Below, piece by piece: positions 22,990-30,455 of a DNA stretch of 64,000 nucleotides. The position numbers and the translations under genes were made by a program. The notes under the pieces were generated by a model. It searched no databases. It was given only the letters and a program-made list of their open reading frames with translations, and was not told the origin of the DNA. Each line of letters begins with the position of its first letter. The first letter of the stretch is position 1. Source of the stretch: Microbacterium hydrocarbonoxydans (GTDB lineage Bacteria > Actinomycetota > Actinomycetes > Actinomycetales > Microbacteriaceae). Where the stretch lies: assembly GCF_000956475.1 (NCBI RefSeq), contig NZ_JYJB01000007.1:62001-126000 (forward strand), given 5' to 3'.

Positions 22990-23757
22990 TCAACTGATCT
23001 TCTTGCGGTACGAGACCATCGCCAGCACGTAGGCGACCACGAGGATGCCGACGCACCAGGCGACTGCCACCCAGATGTCCGATCCGACGGGCTTCTCGGC
23101 GAACAGCGCCTGGATGCTGTTCACGATCGAGGTCACGGGCTGGTTCTCGGCGAACCAGCGCACCGGCCCTGGCATCGTGTCGGTCGGCACGAAGGCCGAG
23201 CTGATGAACGGCAGGAAGATGAGCGGGTACGAGAACGCGCTCGCGCCGTCGACGGTCTTCGCGCTGAGACCGGCGATGATGGCCAGCCAGGTGAGCGCGA
23301 GGGTGAACAGCAGCAGGATGCCGATCGCTCCGAGCCAGGCGGCGACGCTCGCCCCGGTGCGGAAGCCCATCAGGAACCCCACCGCGAAGATGATCGCCAG
23401 CGTGATGATGTTCGCCACGAGCGACGTGATCACGTGAGCCCACAGCACGCTCGATCGGGCGATCGGCATGGAGTGGAACCGCTCGAAGATCCCGGACTGC
23501 ATGTCGGTGAAGAGCCGGAACGCCGTGTAGGCGATGCCCGACGCGATCGCGATCAGCAGGATGCCGGGGAGCAGGTAGTTGACGTAGTTCTCCGTGCCGG
23601 TGCTCTGCTTGAGCGCCCCACCGAAGACGTACACGAACAGCAGCATCAGTGCGATCGGCGTGACCGCCGTGGTGATGATGGTGTCGGCGCTGCGGAAGAT
23701 GTGCCGCATGGAGCGGCCGGTGAGGGTCGCCGTGTCGGCGACGAAGTGCGTGCTCAT
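22990..23757 (-). CDS. ABC-2 type transporter permease (drug export)
   Basis: 255 aa with six predicted helices in the ABC-2 pattern (IALMLLFVYVFGGAL, LLPGILLIAIASGIAY, PLIFLPFISSAFVPTDTMP). This is the DrrB-like class, which pairs with a DrrA-like ATPase for drug or lipid export. Its ATG overlaps the stop of the upstream ATPase gene. It is the last gene of a PadR-DUF1048-ATPase-permease operon. Confidence 0.88.
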   Translation of the reverse strand: MSTHFVADTATLTGRSMRHIFRSADTIITTAVTPIALMLLFVYVFGGALKQSTGTENYVNYLLPGILLIAIASGIAYTAFRLFTDMQSGIFERFHSMPIARSSVLWAHVITSLVANIITLAIIFAVGFLMGFRTGASVAAWLGAIGILLLFTLALTWLAIIAGLSAKTVDGASAFSYPLIFLPFISSAFVPTDTMPGPVRWFAENQPVTSIVNSIQALFAEKPVGSDIWVAVAWCVGILVVAYVLAMVSYRKKIS

Positions 23758-24521
23758 GCTGCGTTCTCCTTTCCGGTGCCGACCAGCGTGAGGAAGATCT
23801 CCTCGAGGGTCGGCTGCTTCTCGACGTACTCGACCTTGGCGGCGGGGAGAAGCTGCTTCAGGTCGGCCAGGGTGCCGTTCGCGATGATCCGGCCCTCGTG
23901 CAGGATCGCGATGCGGTCGGCCAGCTGCTCCGCCTCGTCGAGGTACTGCGTGGTGAGCAGGACCGTGGTGCCGGTGTTCGCGAGCTCCTTGACGACGTCC
24001 CACACCTCGATGCGCGCCTCGGGATCGAGGCCGGTGGTCGGCTCGTCGAGGTAGATGACCTCGGGGCGCCCGACCAGGCTCATCGCGATGTCGAGCCGAC
24101 GGCGCATGCCGCCGGAGTACGTGCCGGCCTTGCGGCCGCCGGCGTCCGTCAGCCGGAACTTCGCCAGCAGGTCGTCGGCGATCCTCCCCGCGTCGGGGAG
24201 GTGGCGGAGCTTGGCCACCAGAACCAGGTTCTCCCGTCCCGTGAGCACCTCGTCGACCGCGGCGAACTGCCCGGTGAGACTGATGGACTGGCGCACTTCG
24301 AGGGGTGCCGAGGAGACGTCGTGACCCTGAACGGTCGCGGTGCCGGCATCCGCCTTCAGAAGCGTGGAGAGGATGCGCACGACGGTCGTCTTGCCGGCGC
24401 CGTTCGAGCCCAGGAGGGCGAAGATCGACCCCTTCTGCACCTCGAAGTCGACGCCGCGCAGCACGTGCAGGTCCTTGTAGGACTTCTGAAGGCCGCGTAC
24501 CGAGATGGCTGCGTTCGTCAT
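23754..24521 (-). CDS. ABC transporter ATP-binding protein, DrrA-like
   Basis: 255 aa with Walker A LGSNGAGKTT, signature YSGGMRRRLDIA, Walker B VIYLDEPTTGLDP, and the TTQYLDEAEQLADRI segment that marks daunorubicin-resistance type ATPases. It should drive export with the overlapping permease. Start and stop overlap both neighbours by ATGA, giving tight translational coupling. Confidence 0.9.
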   Translation of the reverse strand: MTNAAISVRGLQKSYKDLHVLRGVDFEVQKGSIFALLGSNGAGKTTVVRILSTLLKADAGTATVQGHDVSSAPLEVRQSISLTGQFAAVDEVLTGRENLVLVAKLRHLPDAGRIADDLLAKFRLTDAGGRKAGTYSGGMRRRLDIAMSLVGRPEVIYLDEPTTGLDPEARIEVWDVVKELANTGTTVLLTTQYLDEAEQLADRIAILHEGRIIANGTLADLKQLLPAAKVEYVEKQPTLEEIFLTLVGTGKENAA

Positions 24522-24886
24522 GACTCCTCCTGCTTCTTCGCGTCGTCGAACGCCTTGATGAGGCGTGCGCGCTCCTTGTCGATCCACTGCCGCCCGCCGT
24601 ACGCCGCGGCGTAGTTCTCGGCGAACTCGACCGGGTCGTCGCCGACGATCGCGCTGACCGGGGTGCCGTCGAGCGCGGCGCGCTCCCACAGGTCTGCGAT
24701 GTCGAGGAACATCTTCACGATGACGTCTCCGTCGGTGACGCCCCCGTAGTACATGTTGTAGCGCTGCTGGGCCTTCGCCATCTCGCGGTACGGCTCCGGC
24801 AGGGCGTTGATGCGGGCCTGGGCCTGCTTGTACTGCTTCTTCTCTTCGAGCGATCCGGTGATCGCTTCGATCCACTTCGCGGCCAT
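24518..24886 (-). CDS. DUF1048 family protein
   Basis: 122 aa, helical and soluble, matching the DUF1048 group that is commonly found between PadR regulators and ABC exporters (KWIEAITGSLEEKKQYKQAQ, then YREMAKAQQRYNMYYGG). Function is unknown. It starts 2 bases after the padR stop, and its own stop overlaps the ATPase start. The conserved neighbourhood suggests a part in exporter control or assembly. Confidence 0.85.
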   Translation of the reverse strand: MAAKWIEAITGSLEEKKQYKQAQARINALPEPYREMAKAQQRYNMYYGGVTDGDVIVKMFLDIADLWERAALDGTPVSAIVGDDPVEFAENYAAAYGGRQWIDKERARLIKAFDDAKKQEES

Positions 24887-24888
24887 GG

Positions 24889-25230
24889 TCAGTTCTCCTT
24901 GTTGTTCGTGGTGGTGTTCAGCTGTTCGATGTGCTGCGCGAGGAAGTTCCAGGACTTCCAGAACTCCTCGAGCTCGTCTCGGCCCTGCGGGTTGAGGGAG
25001 TACACCTTGCGCGGCGGACCCTTCTCGCTCGGGACCTTCTCGACGTCGACGAGGCTCTTCTGCTCTATGCGCACCAGCAGCGCATAAATCGTGCCCTCGG
25101 CGATGTCGGCGAACCCGTGGTCGCGCAGTCGCGTGGTGATCTCGTATCCGTATGCCGGCTGCTCGGCCAGGAGTGCGAGAACGACGCCCTCCAAGGTGCC
25201 CTTGAGCATCTCGGTCATCTGCTTGCCCAT
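24889..25230 (-). CDS. PadR family transcriptional regulator
   Basis: 113 aa winged-helix repressor with the PadR pattern LKGTLEGVVLALLAEQPAYG, then EGTIYALLVRIEQKSLV. The C-terminal helix mediates dimerisation. The AAAGGAGGACCTG sequence before the ATG fixes the start. PadR proteins of this size (LmrR-like) bind drugs in the dimer interface and leave the operator. The 13-bp inverted repeat just upstream is the probable binding site controlling this export operon. Confidence 0.9.
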   Translation of the reverse strand: MGKQMTEMLKGTLEGVVLALLAEQPAYGYEITTRLRDHGFADIAEGTIYALLVRIEQKSLVDVEKVPSEKGPPRKVYSLNPQGRDELEEFWKSWNFLAQHIEQLNTTTNNKEN

Positions 25231-25253
25231 CAGGTCCTCCTTTCCTTGATGTC

Positions 25254-25299
25254 GGTACTCAGTGTTGCTGGGTACCAGTACAAAGTAACACTGAGTACC
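25254..25299. promoter_or_regulatory. PadR operator region
   Basis: GGTACTCAGTGTT at 25254-25266 and AACACTGAGTACC at 25287-25299 are perfect inverted repeats of 13 bp. GGTACCAGTAC lies between, and a third, weaker half (GGTACTTAGCAACACC) follows at 25299. The spacing covers the likely promoter of the padR operon. Confidence 0.72.
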
Positions 25300-25346
25300 G
25301 GTACTTAGCAACACCGAATACCAAAACTCTCCCCACCGATCCATCA

Positions 25347-25363
25347 ATACCCCCATGGGGTAT
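25347..25363. promoter_or_regulatory. CsoR-type copper operator at a leaderless promoter
   Basis: ATACCCC-CAT-GGGGTAT is a perfect palindrome with the G/C tract layout of CsoR-family sites. Its right end overlaps TATCAT (25361-25366), a -10-like box 7 bases before the DUF305 start codon. Confidence 0.6.
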
Positions 25364-25373
25364 CATTCGAGCT

Positions 25374-25967
25374 ATGGAATCCAAGATCTCTGTGGCCGCT
25401 GCCGCCTTCGTCCTCGCCGGGACCATCGCTCTCGCCGGATGCTCGGGCCCCGCATCGAGCGATCATTCCTCCATGCCGGGCATGGAGCACGGTTCGTCGG
25501 CAGCGCCGGCATCCGGGGCGAACGACGCTGACGCGATGTTCGCGCGGATGATGATCGTGCACCATCAGCAGGCGGTCGAGATGTCCGACCTGGTGCTCGC
25601 CAAGGAGGGTGTCGACGGGCGGGTCCGGGATCTCGCAGAGCGCATCAAGGCTGCGCAGGCGCCCGAGATCGACAGGATGCAGGGCTGGCTGGACGAGTGG
25701 GGTGTCGATGCTCCGGACGACAGCATGGATCATGGCGACGGCATGATGACCGACGAGGACATGGCCGCTCTCGAGGCGGCATCCGGCGCCGAAGCCTCGT
25801 GGCTGTTCCTCGAGCAGATGATCGTGCACCACGAGGGTGCGATAGCGATGGCGCAGACGCAGATCGCCGACGGCGAGGATGCGGATGCCGTCGCGCTGGC
25901 GGAGAGCATCGCGGCTGCCCAGAGTGACGAGATCGCCGAGATGAGGAAGATCCTCGACTCGCTCTGA
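25374..25967 (+). CDS. DUF305 lipoprotein, probably copper-related
   Basis: 197 aa. Signal peptide with lipobox ALAGC, a His/Met-rich spacer (HSSMPGMEHG), and two DUF305 ferritin-like repeats with the metal-type motifs MIVHHQQAVEMS and MIVHHEGAIAMAQ. DUF305 proteins often travel with copper genes, and the Met/His residues could bind the metal. No Shine-Dalgarno sequence precedes the ATG, and a -10 box sits 7 bases upstream, so the transcript is probably leaderless. The CsoR-type palindrome in the promoter supports copper induction. Confidence 0.85.
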   Translation: MESKISVAAAAFVLAGTIALAGCSGPASSDHSSMPGMEHGSSAAPASGANDADAMFARMMIVHHQQAVEMSDLVLAKEGVDGRVRDLAERIKAAQAPEIDRMQGWLDEWGVDAPDDSMDHGDGMMTDEDMAALEAASGAEASWLFLEQMIVHHEGAIAMAQTQIADGEDADAVALAESIAAAQSDEIAEMRKILDSL

Positions 25968-26092
25968 CGCGTGGCGCCGCACTCAACGGAGCGAGCGCTG
26001 GTCGGCGCTCCCAGCTCCCCAGGAGTTCGGGCAGCAGTGGCTCGGATAGAGTTCTCGGGACATCGATGCCGAGATCAGAATCGGGAGATCAC

Positions 26093-26569
26093 GTGGAAGC
26101 GCAGTCCGTGAAGAAGCACCAGGATTACAACCCGGGTCCGCGGGTGGGGATCACGTTCTCGACCTTCGACCTGCTGCACGCGGGGCACATCATGATGCTC
26201 GCCGAGGCGAAGCGGCAGTGCGACTACCTCATCTGCGGGCTGCAGATGGACCCCACTCTCGACCGGCCGGAGAAGAACGCCCCCACCCAGACCGTCGTCG
26301 AGCGGTACATCCAGCTGCGTGGCTGCGAGTACGTCGACGAGATCGTGCCGTACTCGACGGAGCAGGACCTCGAAGACATCCTGCGCTCTTTCAAGCTCGA
26401 CGTGCGCATCGTCGGCGACGAGTACGAGGACCGCGACTTCACCGGCCGCACCTACTGCGAAGAGGCGGGTATCGAGCTGTACTTCAACAGCCGCGACCAC
26501 CGCTTCTCCAGCTCCGGCCTGCGCAAGATCGTCGCCGCCAAAGAAGCCGAACGCACCGCCAACGCCTGA
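26093..26569 (+). CDS. Cytidylyltransferase/adenylyltransferase family protein
   Basis: 158 aa Rossmann-like nucleotidyltransferase. GITFSTFDLLHAGHIMML holds the HxGH motif that binds the nucleotide phosphate. Overall length and the ending (HRFSSSGLRKIV) resemble glycerol-3-phosphate cytidylyltransferase (TagD) relatives, though the usual RTxGIST motif is changed to SSSGLR. The GTG with GGGAG before it is preferred to an upstream ATG at 26066. It may activate a polyol phosphate for cell-wall polymers; no such genes are adjacent. Confidence 0.8.
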   Translation: MEAQSVKKHQDYNPGPRVGITFSTFDLLHAGHIMMLAEAKRQCDYLICGLQMDPTLDRPEKNAPTQTVVERYIQLRGCEYVDEIVPYSTEQDLEDILRSFKLDVRIVGDEYEDRDFTGRTYCEEAGIELYFNSRDHRFSSSGLRKIVAAKEAERTANA

Positions 26570-26581
26570 ACGCGGCGCGGC

Positions 26582-27343
26582 TCAGGGGTTGAGTCTGGCC
26601 GCCTGGACGCGCGCCTCGAGCAGTGCAAGCGTGCGTGAGGGGTCGGGACGGATGCCGAGCTCCCGCGCCAGCTCGAGCGCGAGAGCGGCGTGACCTGCGG
26701 CGTTCGGGTGGAACGGGTCGCCCATCAGGCCCCATGGGACGCCACCGTGACCGATCGCGGTGAAGCGCGTGTGCTGGTCGACGAGGAGCGCATCCTCGGA
26801 TGCGGCCACCTCGCGCACGGCCTCGACGAAGTCGACGATCCGCTCACGCCCCGGAGCGTTGGGCACATCGATCGACGGCGGAGTCTGCAGCACCACGATC
26901 GCCCCGAGGGCGCGAACCCGGTCGACGAACTCGCCGAGAGACGCCGCGAAGTCGGCCGGTTCGACCGTCACGCGGTCGGGTCCGGTCGAGAGGTCGTTGG
27001 TGCCGATCATCAGCGTCACGACGTCGGGGCGCCATGACGCGACCCGACGGTCGAAGTCGCCGAGGATGTCGGTGAGGCGGTGTCCGCTGATCGCCGAGTT
27101 GATCACGATGTCGCGCGTGCGGCCGAGCTCGCCGCGCACCAGCTCGTGCAAGTGCTCGGGGTAGCTCCGTGCGCCCTGCGTGTGCACGAGTCCGTGGGTG
27201 ATCGAGTCGCCCGTGATCACCCAGGTGAGGGGTGCGGCGCCGCCGAGAGCCTCTGCGAGACGCCGGACATCGGATGCTGCGGAAGGGGTGGCGTCGGATG
27301 CGAGAGGTTCGGCGTTCGGCACGGCAAAGAGCCTAGCGTTCAT
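26582..27343 (-). CDS. SGNH/GDSL hydrolase family protein
   Basis: 253 aa. Block I ITGDSITHG contains the nucleophile Ser, block III is IGTNDLS, and the catalytic Asp-x-x-His is DPFHPN near the C-terminus. No signal peptide, so it acts inside the cell; family members are esterases, lipases or carbohydrate acetylesterases. It is convergent with the nucleotidyltransferase gene, 12 bases apart. Confidence 0.85.
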   Translation of the reverse strand: MNARLFAVPNAEPLASDATPSAASDVRRLAEALGGAAPLTWVITGDSITHGLVHTQGARSYPEHLHELVRGELGRTRDIVINSAISGHRLTDILGDFDRRVASWRPDVVTLMIGTNDLSTGPDRVTVEPADFAASLGEFVDRVRALGAIVVLQTPPSIDVPNAPGRERIVDFVEAVREVAASEDALLVDQHTRFTAIGHGGVPWGLMGDPFHPNAAGHAALALELARELGIRPDPSRTLALLEARVQAARLNP

Positions 27344-27425
27344 GTCGGTGTCGCTCCCGCCCTCCCCGCACCTTCTGCTCACCGCACGACTGCACGGGAT
27401 CCTGCCGAGTGCACGGGCCTTTCAC

Positions 27426-27466
27426 GTCGAGATCCCGTGCACTCGGAGAGAGCACGGGATCTCGAC
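27426..27466 (-). terminator. Perfect 15-bp hairpin after corA
   Basis: GTCGAGATCCCGTGC at 27426-27440 pairs with GCACGGGATCTCGAC at 27452-27466 across an 11-base loop. It begins 16 bases past the corA stop on the minus strand. Nearby extra copies of GCACGGG suggest repeat origin; no T run follows. Confidence 0.6.
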
Positions 27467-27481
27467 GCGCTCGACAGATGC

Positions 27482-28483
27482 TCAGAGCCACTTCTTGTAC
27501 TTGAAGACTCCGTACAGGCCGACGGCGAACGCCGCCATCGCACCGATCGCGAGCGGATAGCCGTAGGTCCAGTGCAACTCGGGCATGGCGTCGAAGTTCA
27601 TGCCGTACACGGTTCCGACCAGCGTCGGCGCGAAGATGATCGCCGCCCACGAGGAGATCTTCTTGATCTCGTCGTTCTGCGCCAGGCTCGCGTCGGACTG
27701 GCGGCGCGACACCAGCGCGGAGTGCACGGTCAATGCGTTGTCGAGGATCGCGCGGAAGGAGTCGACCCGCTCGTTGATGCGGATGACGTGGTCGAGCACG
27801 TCGCGCAGCGAACGCTGAAGCTCCTCGTCGATGCGGTACTTGTCCGAGCCACGGCGGAGCCATTCCAGCATCCCCGCGAGCGGATGCACCGCCCGCTGGA
27901 AGTTGATGACCTCGCGGGAGAGCTGGTAGATGCGGCGGGAGAGGGCGTCGTCGTCGCTGTCGCCGAACAGCTCGTCCTCGATCTCGTCGATGTCGTTCAG
28001 CAGCCCGGAGACGATCGGCTCGTAGCCGTCGACGACCTCGTCGAGTATCGCGTACAGCACGGCCTCCGGCCCCATCGCGAGCAGCTCGGGGTTCGCCTCC
28101 ATGCGCCGGCGCACGGCCCCGAGGTTCGGCGACTCGGCGTGGCGGATCGTCACGACGAAGTCGGGGCCGATGAACAGGTGCAGCTCGCCGAACTCGATCG
28201 ATTCCTGCTCATCGCGGTAACGCGCGGGGCGCAGCACCGCGAAGAGCGTGTCGCCGTAGCGCTCGACCTTGGAGCGCTGGTGGCCCGAGAGAGCGTCTTC
28301 GACGGCGAGCGGATGCAGGTCGAACTCCCGCGCGACCGAATGCACCTCCTGGGGGCTCGGCCGGTACAGGCCGATCCACGCGATGCCGTCGACGGCGTCG
28401 AGGATGCGGTAGGTCTCGTCCAGGTTCTTCGGGGTCTCCACGCGACGTCCGTGGACGTACACGCCGTTGTCGATGAGCGCCAT
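27482..28483 (-). CDS. corA: CorA family magnesium/cobalt transporter
   Basis: 333 aa. Cytoplasmic N-terminal domain, long helix, and two C-terminal membrane helices with the selectivity motif YGMNF (VGTVYGMNFDAMPEL), ending in the basic tail FKYKKWL. It forms a pentameric Mg2+ channel gated by internal Mg2+. The GGGAG at the right distance supports the start at 28483. A possible 22-codon leader peptide lies upstream in the same frame. Confidence 0.92.
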   Translation of the reverse strand: MALIDNGVYVHGRRVETPKNLDETYRILDAVDGIAWIGLYRPSPQEVHSVAREFDLHPLAVEDALSGHQRSKVERYGDTLFAVLRPARYRDEQESIEFGELHLFIGPDFVVTIRHAESPNLGAVRRRMEANPELLAMGPEAVLYAILDEVVDGYEPIVSGLLNDIDEIEDELFGDSDDDALSRRIYQLSREVINFQRAVHPLAGMLEWLRRGSDKYRIDEELQRSLRDVLDHVIRINERVDSFRAILDNALTVHSALVSRRQSDASLAQNDEIKKISSWAAIIFAPTLVGTVYGMNFDAMPELHWTYGYPLAIGAMAAFAVGLYGVFKYKKWL

Positions 28484-28580
28484 GATCAGGCTCCCTTTCC
28501 TGCAGGCGCACGCCGGGGTCGCCGGTGCGCGCAGATTCGTCAAGAGGCGGATGACGCCGCCGACGGCTGCGAGGATCAGG

Positions 28581-28662
28581 CCGGTGAGACGCGGAGCGAA
28601 AGCTCAACGCGTGAAGATGGCCATGCGCGACGCAGCGAGGGCGGCGTCGTTACTATCACCGG
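28581..28662 (-). promoter_or_regulatory. Candidate structured leader of corA mRNA
   Basis: On the minus strand, CCGGTGA pairs with TCACCGG at the two ends of an 82-base segment. Inside are the hairpins CGACGC/GCGTCG and ACGCG/CGCGT with GAGC-TTTC-GCTC within it. It overlaps the end of the leader ORF. It does not match the M-box or other Mg2+ riboswitch consensus that I know. Confidence 0.4.
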
Positions 28663-28672
28663 ACATCGCCAT
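28604..28672 (-). CDS. Possible 22-aa leader peptide of corA
   Basis: ATG with AAAGG at a good distance opens a 22-codon frame, MAMSGDSNDAALAASRMAIF plus TR, ending in TGA. It is in the corA frame, 41 codons before the corA ATG, and overlaps base-paired elements that could rearrange with ribosome position. Salmonella corA is controlled by a leader peptide (CorL), a functional parallel only, since the sequences are unrelated. Coding status is unproven. Confidence 0.4.
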   Translation of the reverse strand: MAMSGDSNDAALAASRMAIFTR

Positions 28673-28765
28673 CACCGCCTTTCGTGCACTCGGGGCCTGT
28701 GGCCCGATGCGACAGCTTACTCCTGCGAACAGGGCGGATGCTCTCAGGATGCGGAGCCGAATTGT

Positions 28766-28779
28766 GATACAACTGTATC
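28766..28779. promoter_or_regulatory. Palindrome GATACA-AC-TGTATC
   Basis: A 14-bp palindrome, unusually AT-rich for this DNA, 39 bases after the TetR gene stop and about 290 bases before corA. The position suits a TetR-type operator in the corA promoter region. Confidence 0.4.
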
Positions 28780-28818
28780 GGTGTGCGTCCGCGGGGGGTC
28801 GTTCCGGCCCGGGCGCGA

Positions 28819-29379
28819 TCAGGTCGGAGCGTTCGCGCGCAGGAGGTCCTCGGCGGTACGGGCGACGCGCTGGGGAAGCCGGTCCAACTCGTCGAGGGCC
28901 TCCGACATCATCCGCAGCCCGGTGAACGCGCCGATCAGGCGCCAGCCGAGATCGTCGACGTCGACCGCCGGATCTATGTCGCCGTCCGCGACGGCTTCGC
29001 GCAGCAGCGTGGTGATGGGTGCGATCCACCCCTCATAGAGCACGGGAAGCTCGGCCGGCACGAGATGCCGTTCCAGCATGAGGCGGCTGGATGCGCGGGA
29101 GAACACGTCGGCGACGTACTGGTCCGCTGCGTACTCGGCGACGCGGTACAGCATCCGCAGGCCACCCGTGAGCGGCGTGTCGGGCTCGAGGAAGCGGCCG
29201 TTGCGGAACGGATGCCAGGCGATCTCGGCCGCAAGCTCGGGCTTGGACGAGATGTAGTGCTGCAGCGCGTTGCGATGCATGCCGACGCGCGCGCCGATGG
29301 AGCCGAAGGTCGTCGCGGCGTAGCCCTTCTCCGCGAACTCCTCTGCGGCTGCACGGAGGATCATCTCGCGCCTGTTCAT
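28819..29379 (-). CDS. TetR family regulator, butyrolactone-receptor-like
   Basis: 186 aa. The N-terminal helix-turn-helix region reads ILRAAAEEFAEKGYAATTFG and MHRNALQHYISSKPELAAEI. The C-terminal domain (PVLYEGWIAPITTLLREA, then GAFTGLRMMSEAL) resembles the gamma-butyrolactone receptor group (ScbR/ArpA) of Streptomyces; this is my impression from pattern, not a search. Targets are unknown. It lies upstream of corA on the same strand. Confidence 0.78.
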   Translation of the reverse strand: MNRREMILRAAAEEFAEKGYAATTFGSIGARVGMHRNALQHYISSKPELAAEIAWHPFRNGRFLEPDTPLTGGLRMLYRVAEYAADQYVADVFSRASSRLMLERHLVPAELPVLYEGWIAPITTLLREAVADGDIDPAVDVDDLGWRLIGAFTGLRMMSEALDELDRLPQRVARTAEDLLRANAPT

Positions 29380-29429
29380 CCCGTCCAGGCTACGGGGTCA
29401 GGATCGCCCGAGCCACGGTGATTCCGCTC

Positions 29430-30455
29430 CTATCGCAGGGCGACGACCTCGCCGTGAAGGGCCGCGGACGCCTGGGCGGCCTTGACGATCTCGACCGTGC
29501 GGATGCCGACTCCGGCATCGGGCTGCGCCTGCCGCCCCTCTCGCACCGCGCGGACGAACTCGTCGAGCAGCAGGGCGTCGAGGTCGGCGCCGACCGGCAT
29601 CCATGTCTCCCCATGCGCATCGTGCCCAGAGACGCCCTTGGCGAAGGGGCTGACGGTGAGGGTTCCGCGCTCGGCGATGATCTGCAGGGTGAGGCCGCCC
29701 CACGTGGCCGAGCTCATGGGCCAGCTCCAGGAGCAGTCGATCGTGGCGATCACGCCGCTGGGGTACCGGATCGTGACGAGTCCGCCGGTCTCGACCTCGA
29801 GTTCGCGATGCGAATGCAGGATGCCGTTGGACACGGCGCGAACGGACTGCGCGCGCTCGCCCAGCAGCTCATCCAGCAGGTCGGCGCAGTGCACGACGTG
29901 GTCGACCAGTGCGCCGCCGCCGGCGAGCTCCGGATCGGTGAACCAGGCCCGGTCCTGCGGGAGCTTGCCGTTGTTGACACCGGTGACACCGAGGATCTTC
30001 CCGAGACGACCGCTGCGCAGTTCGGCGATCGCGTCGCGCACGCTCGGTGCGAAACGCACCGGATAGGCGACCATCAGGATCACGCCGGACTGCTCGCAGG
30101 CATCGTGCATGGCGACGGCGTCCTCGATCGTCGTCGCCAGCGGCTTCTCGCAGAGCACATGCACCCCGGCGGCGGCCGCACGCTCGACGAGAGAGCGGTG
30201 CCGCGAGTTCTCTGCGGCGATCACGACCGCGTCAGGCTTCCAGGCGAAGGCGTCGTCGTAGGAGTCGACGTAGGCGACTCCGAGCTCGGCGGCCAGGGCG
30301 GCACCGCGGGGGGCGTCGTCGGGTGCCGCGGCTCCGTCGGGGTCGGCGGCGATCAAGTCGACCCCCGGCATCTGCTTCAAGGCCTGCACGTAGCTCAGAG
30401 CATGCGTGTGCGCGAAGGAGAGCAGGGCGATCCGCACCGGAACGTGAGCGGTCAT
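29430..30455 (-). CDS. Gfo/Idh/MocA family sugar dehydrogenase (1)
   Basis: 341 aa. N-terminal Rossmann domain and the family motif CEKPLATT, with Lys as catalytic residue, then GGGALVDHVVHCADLL where the His pair would act on the substrate. The first strand (IALLSFAHTHALSYV) is an odd variant of GxGxxG. It overlaps the second dehydrogenase gene by ATGA and belongs to the ROK-dehydrogenase-dehydrogenase operon. NAD(P)-dependent oxidation of a sugar or inositol is expected. Confidence 0.87.
   Translation of the reverse strand: MTAHVPVRIALLSFAHTHALSYVQALKQMPGVDLIAADPDGAAAPDDAPRGAALAAELGVAYVDSYDDAFAWKPDAVVIAAENSRHRSLVERAAAAGVHVLCEKPLATTIEDAVAMHDACEQSGVILMVAYPVRFAPSVRDAIAELRSGRLGKILGVTGVNNGKLPQDRAWFTDPELAGGGALVDHVVHCADLLDELLGERAQSVRAVSNGILHSHRELEVETGGLVTIRYPSGVIATIDCSWSWPMSSATWGGLTLQIIAERGTLTVSPFAKGVSGHDAHGETWMPVGADLDALLLDEFVRAVREGRQAQPDAGVGIRTVEIVKAAQASAALHGEVVALR

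Larger units (their letters stand above)
28484..28818. other. 335-bp corA upstream region
   Basis: It contains a possible leader ORF, base-paired elements and one palindrome (separate entries). Downstream of the leader ORF stop, the corA frame stays open to the corA ATG (41 codons, including a hydrophobic stretch LTGLILAAVGGVIRLL), so a readthrough or internal start product is conceivable. Confidence 0.55.

Noticed and set aside
24889..25356. N-terminal extension of PadR
   Set aside because: The extension would translate the operator repeats; the AAAGGAGG-preceded ATG at 25230 is clearly the start.
28581..28662. 82-base segment with 7-bp pairing ends, tRNA-like in size
   Set aside because: Neither strand has a T-loop TTCGA-type motif or an anticodon arm; kept only as a candidate structured leader.
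28484..28818. M-box (ykoK) Mg2+ riboswitch before corA
   Set aside because: The GTTAGGTGAGGCTCC-like core is not present on the minus strand.
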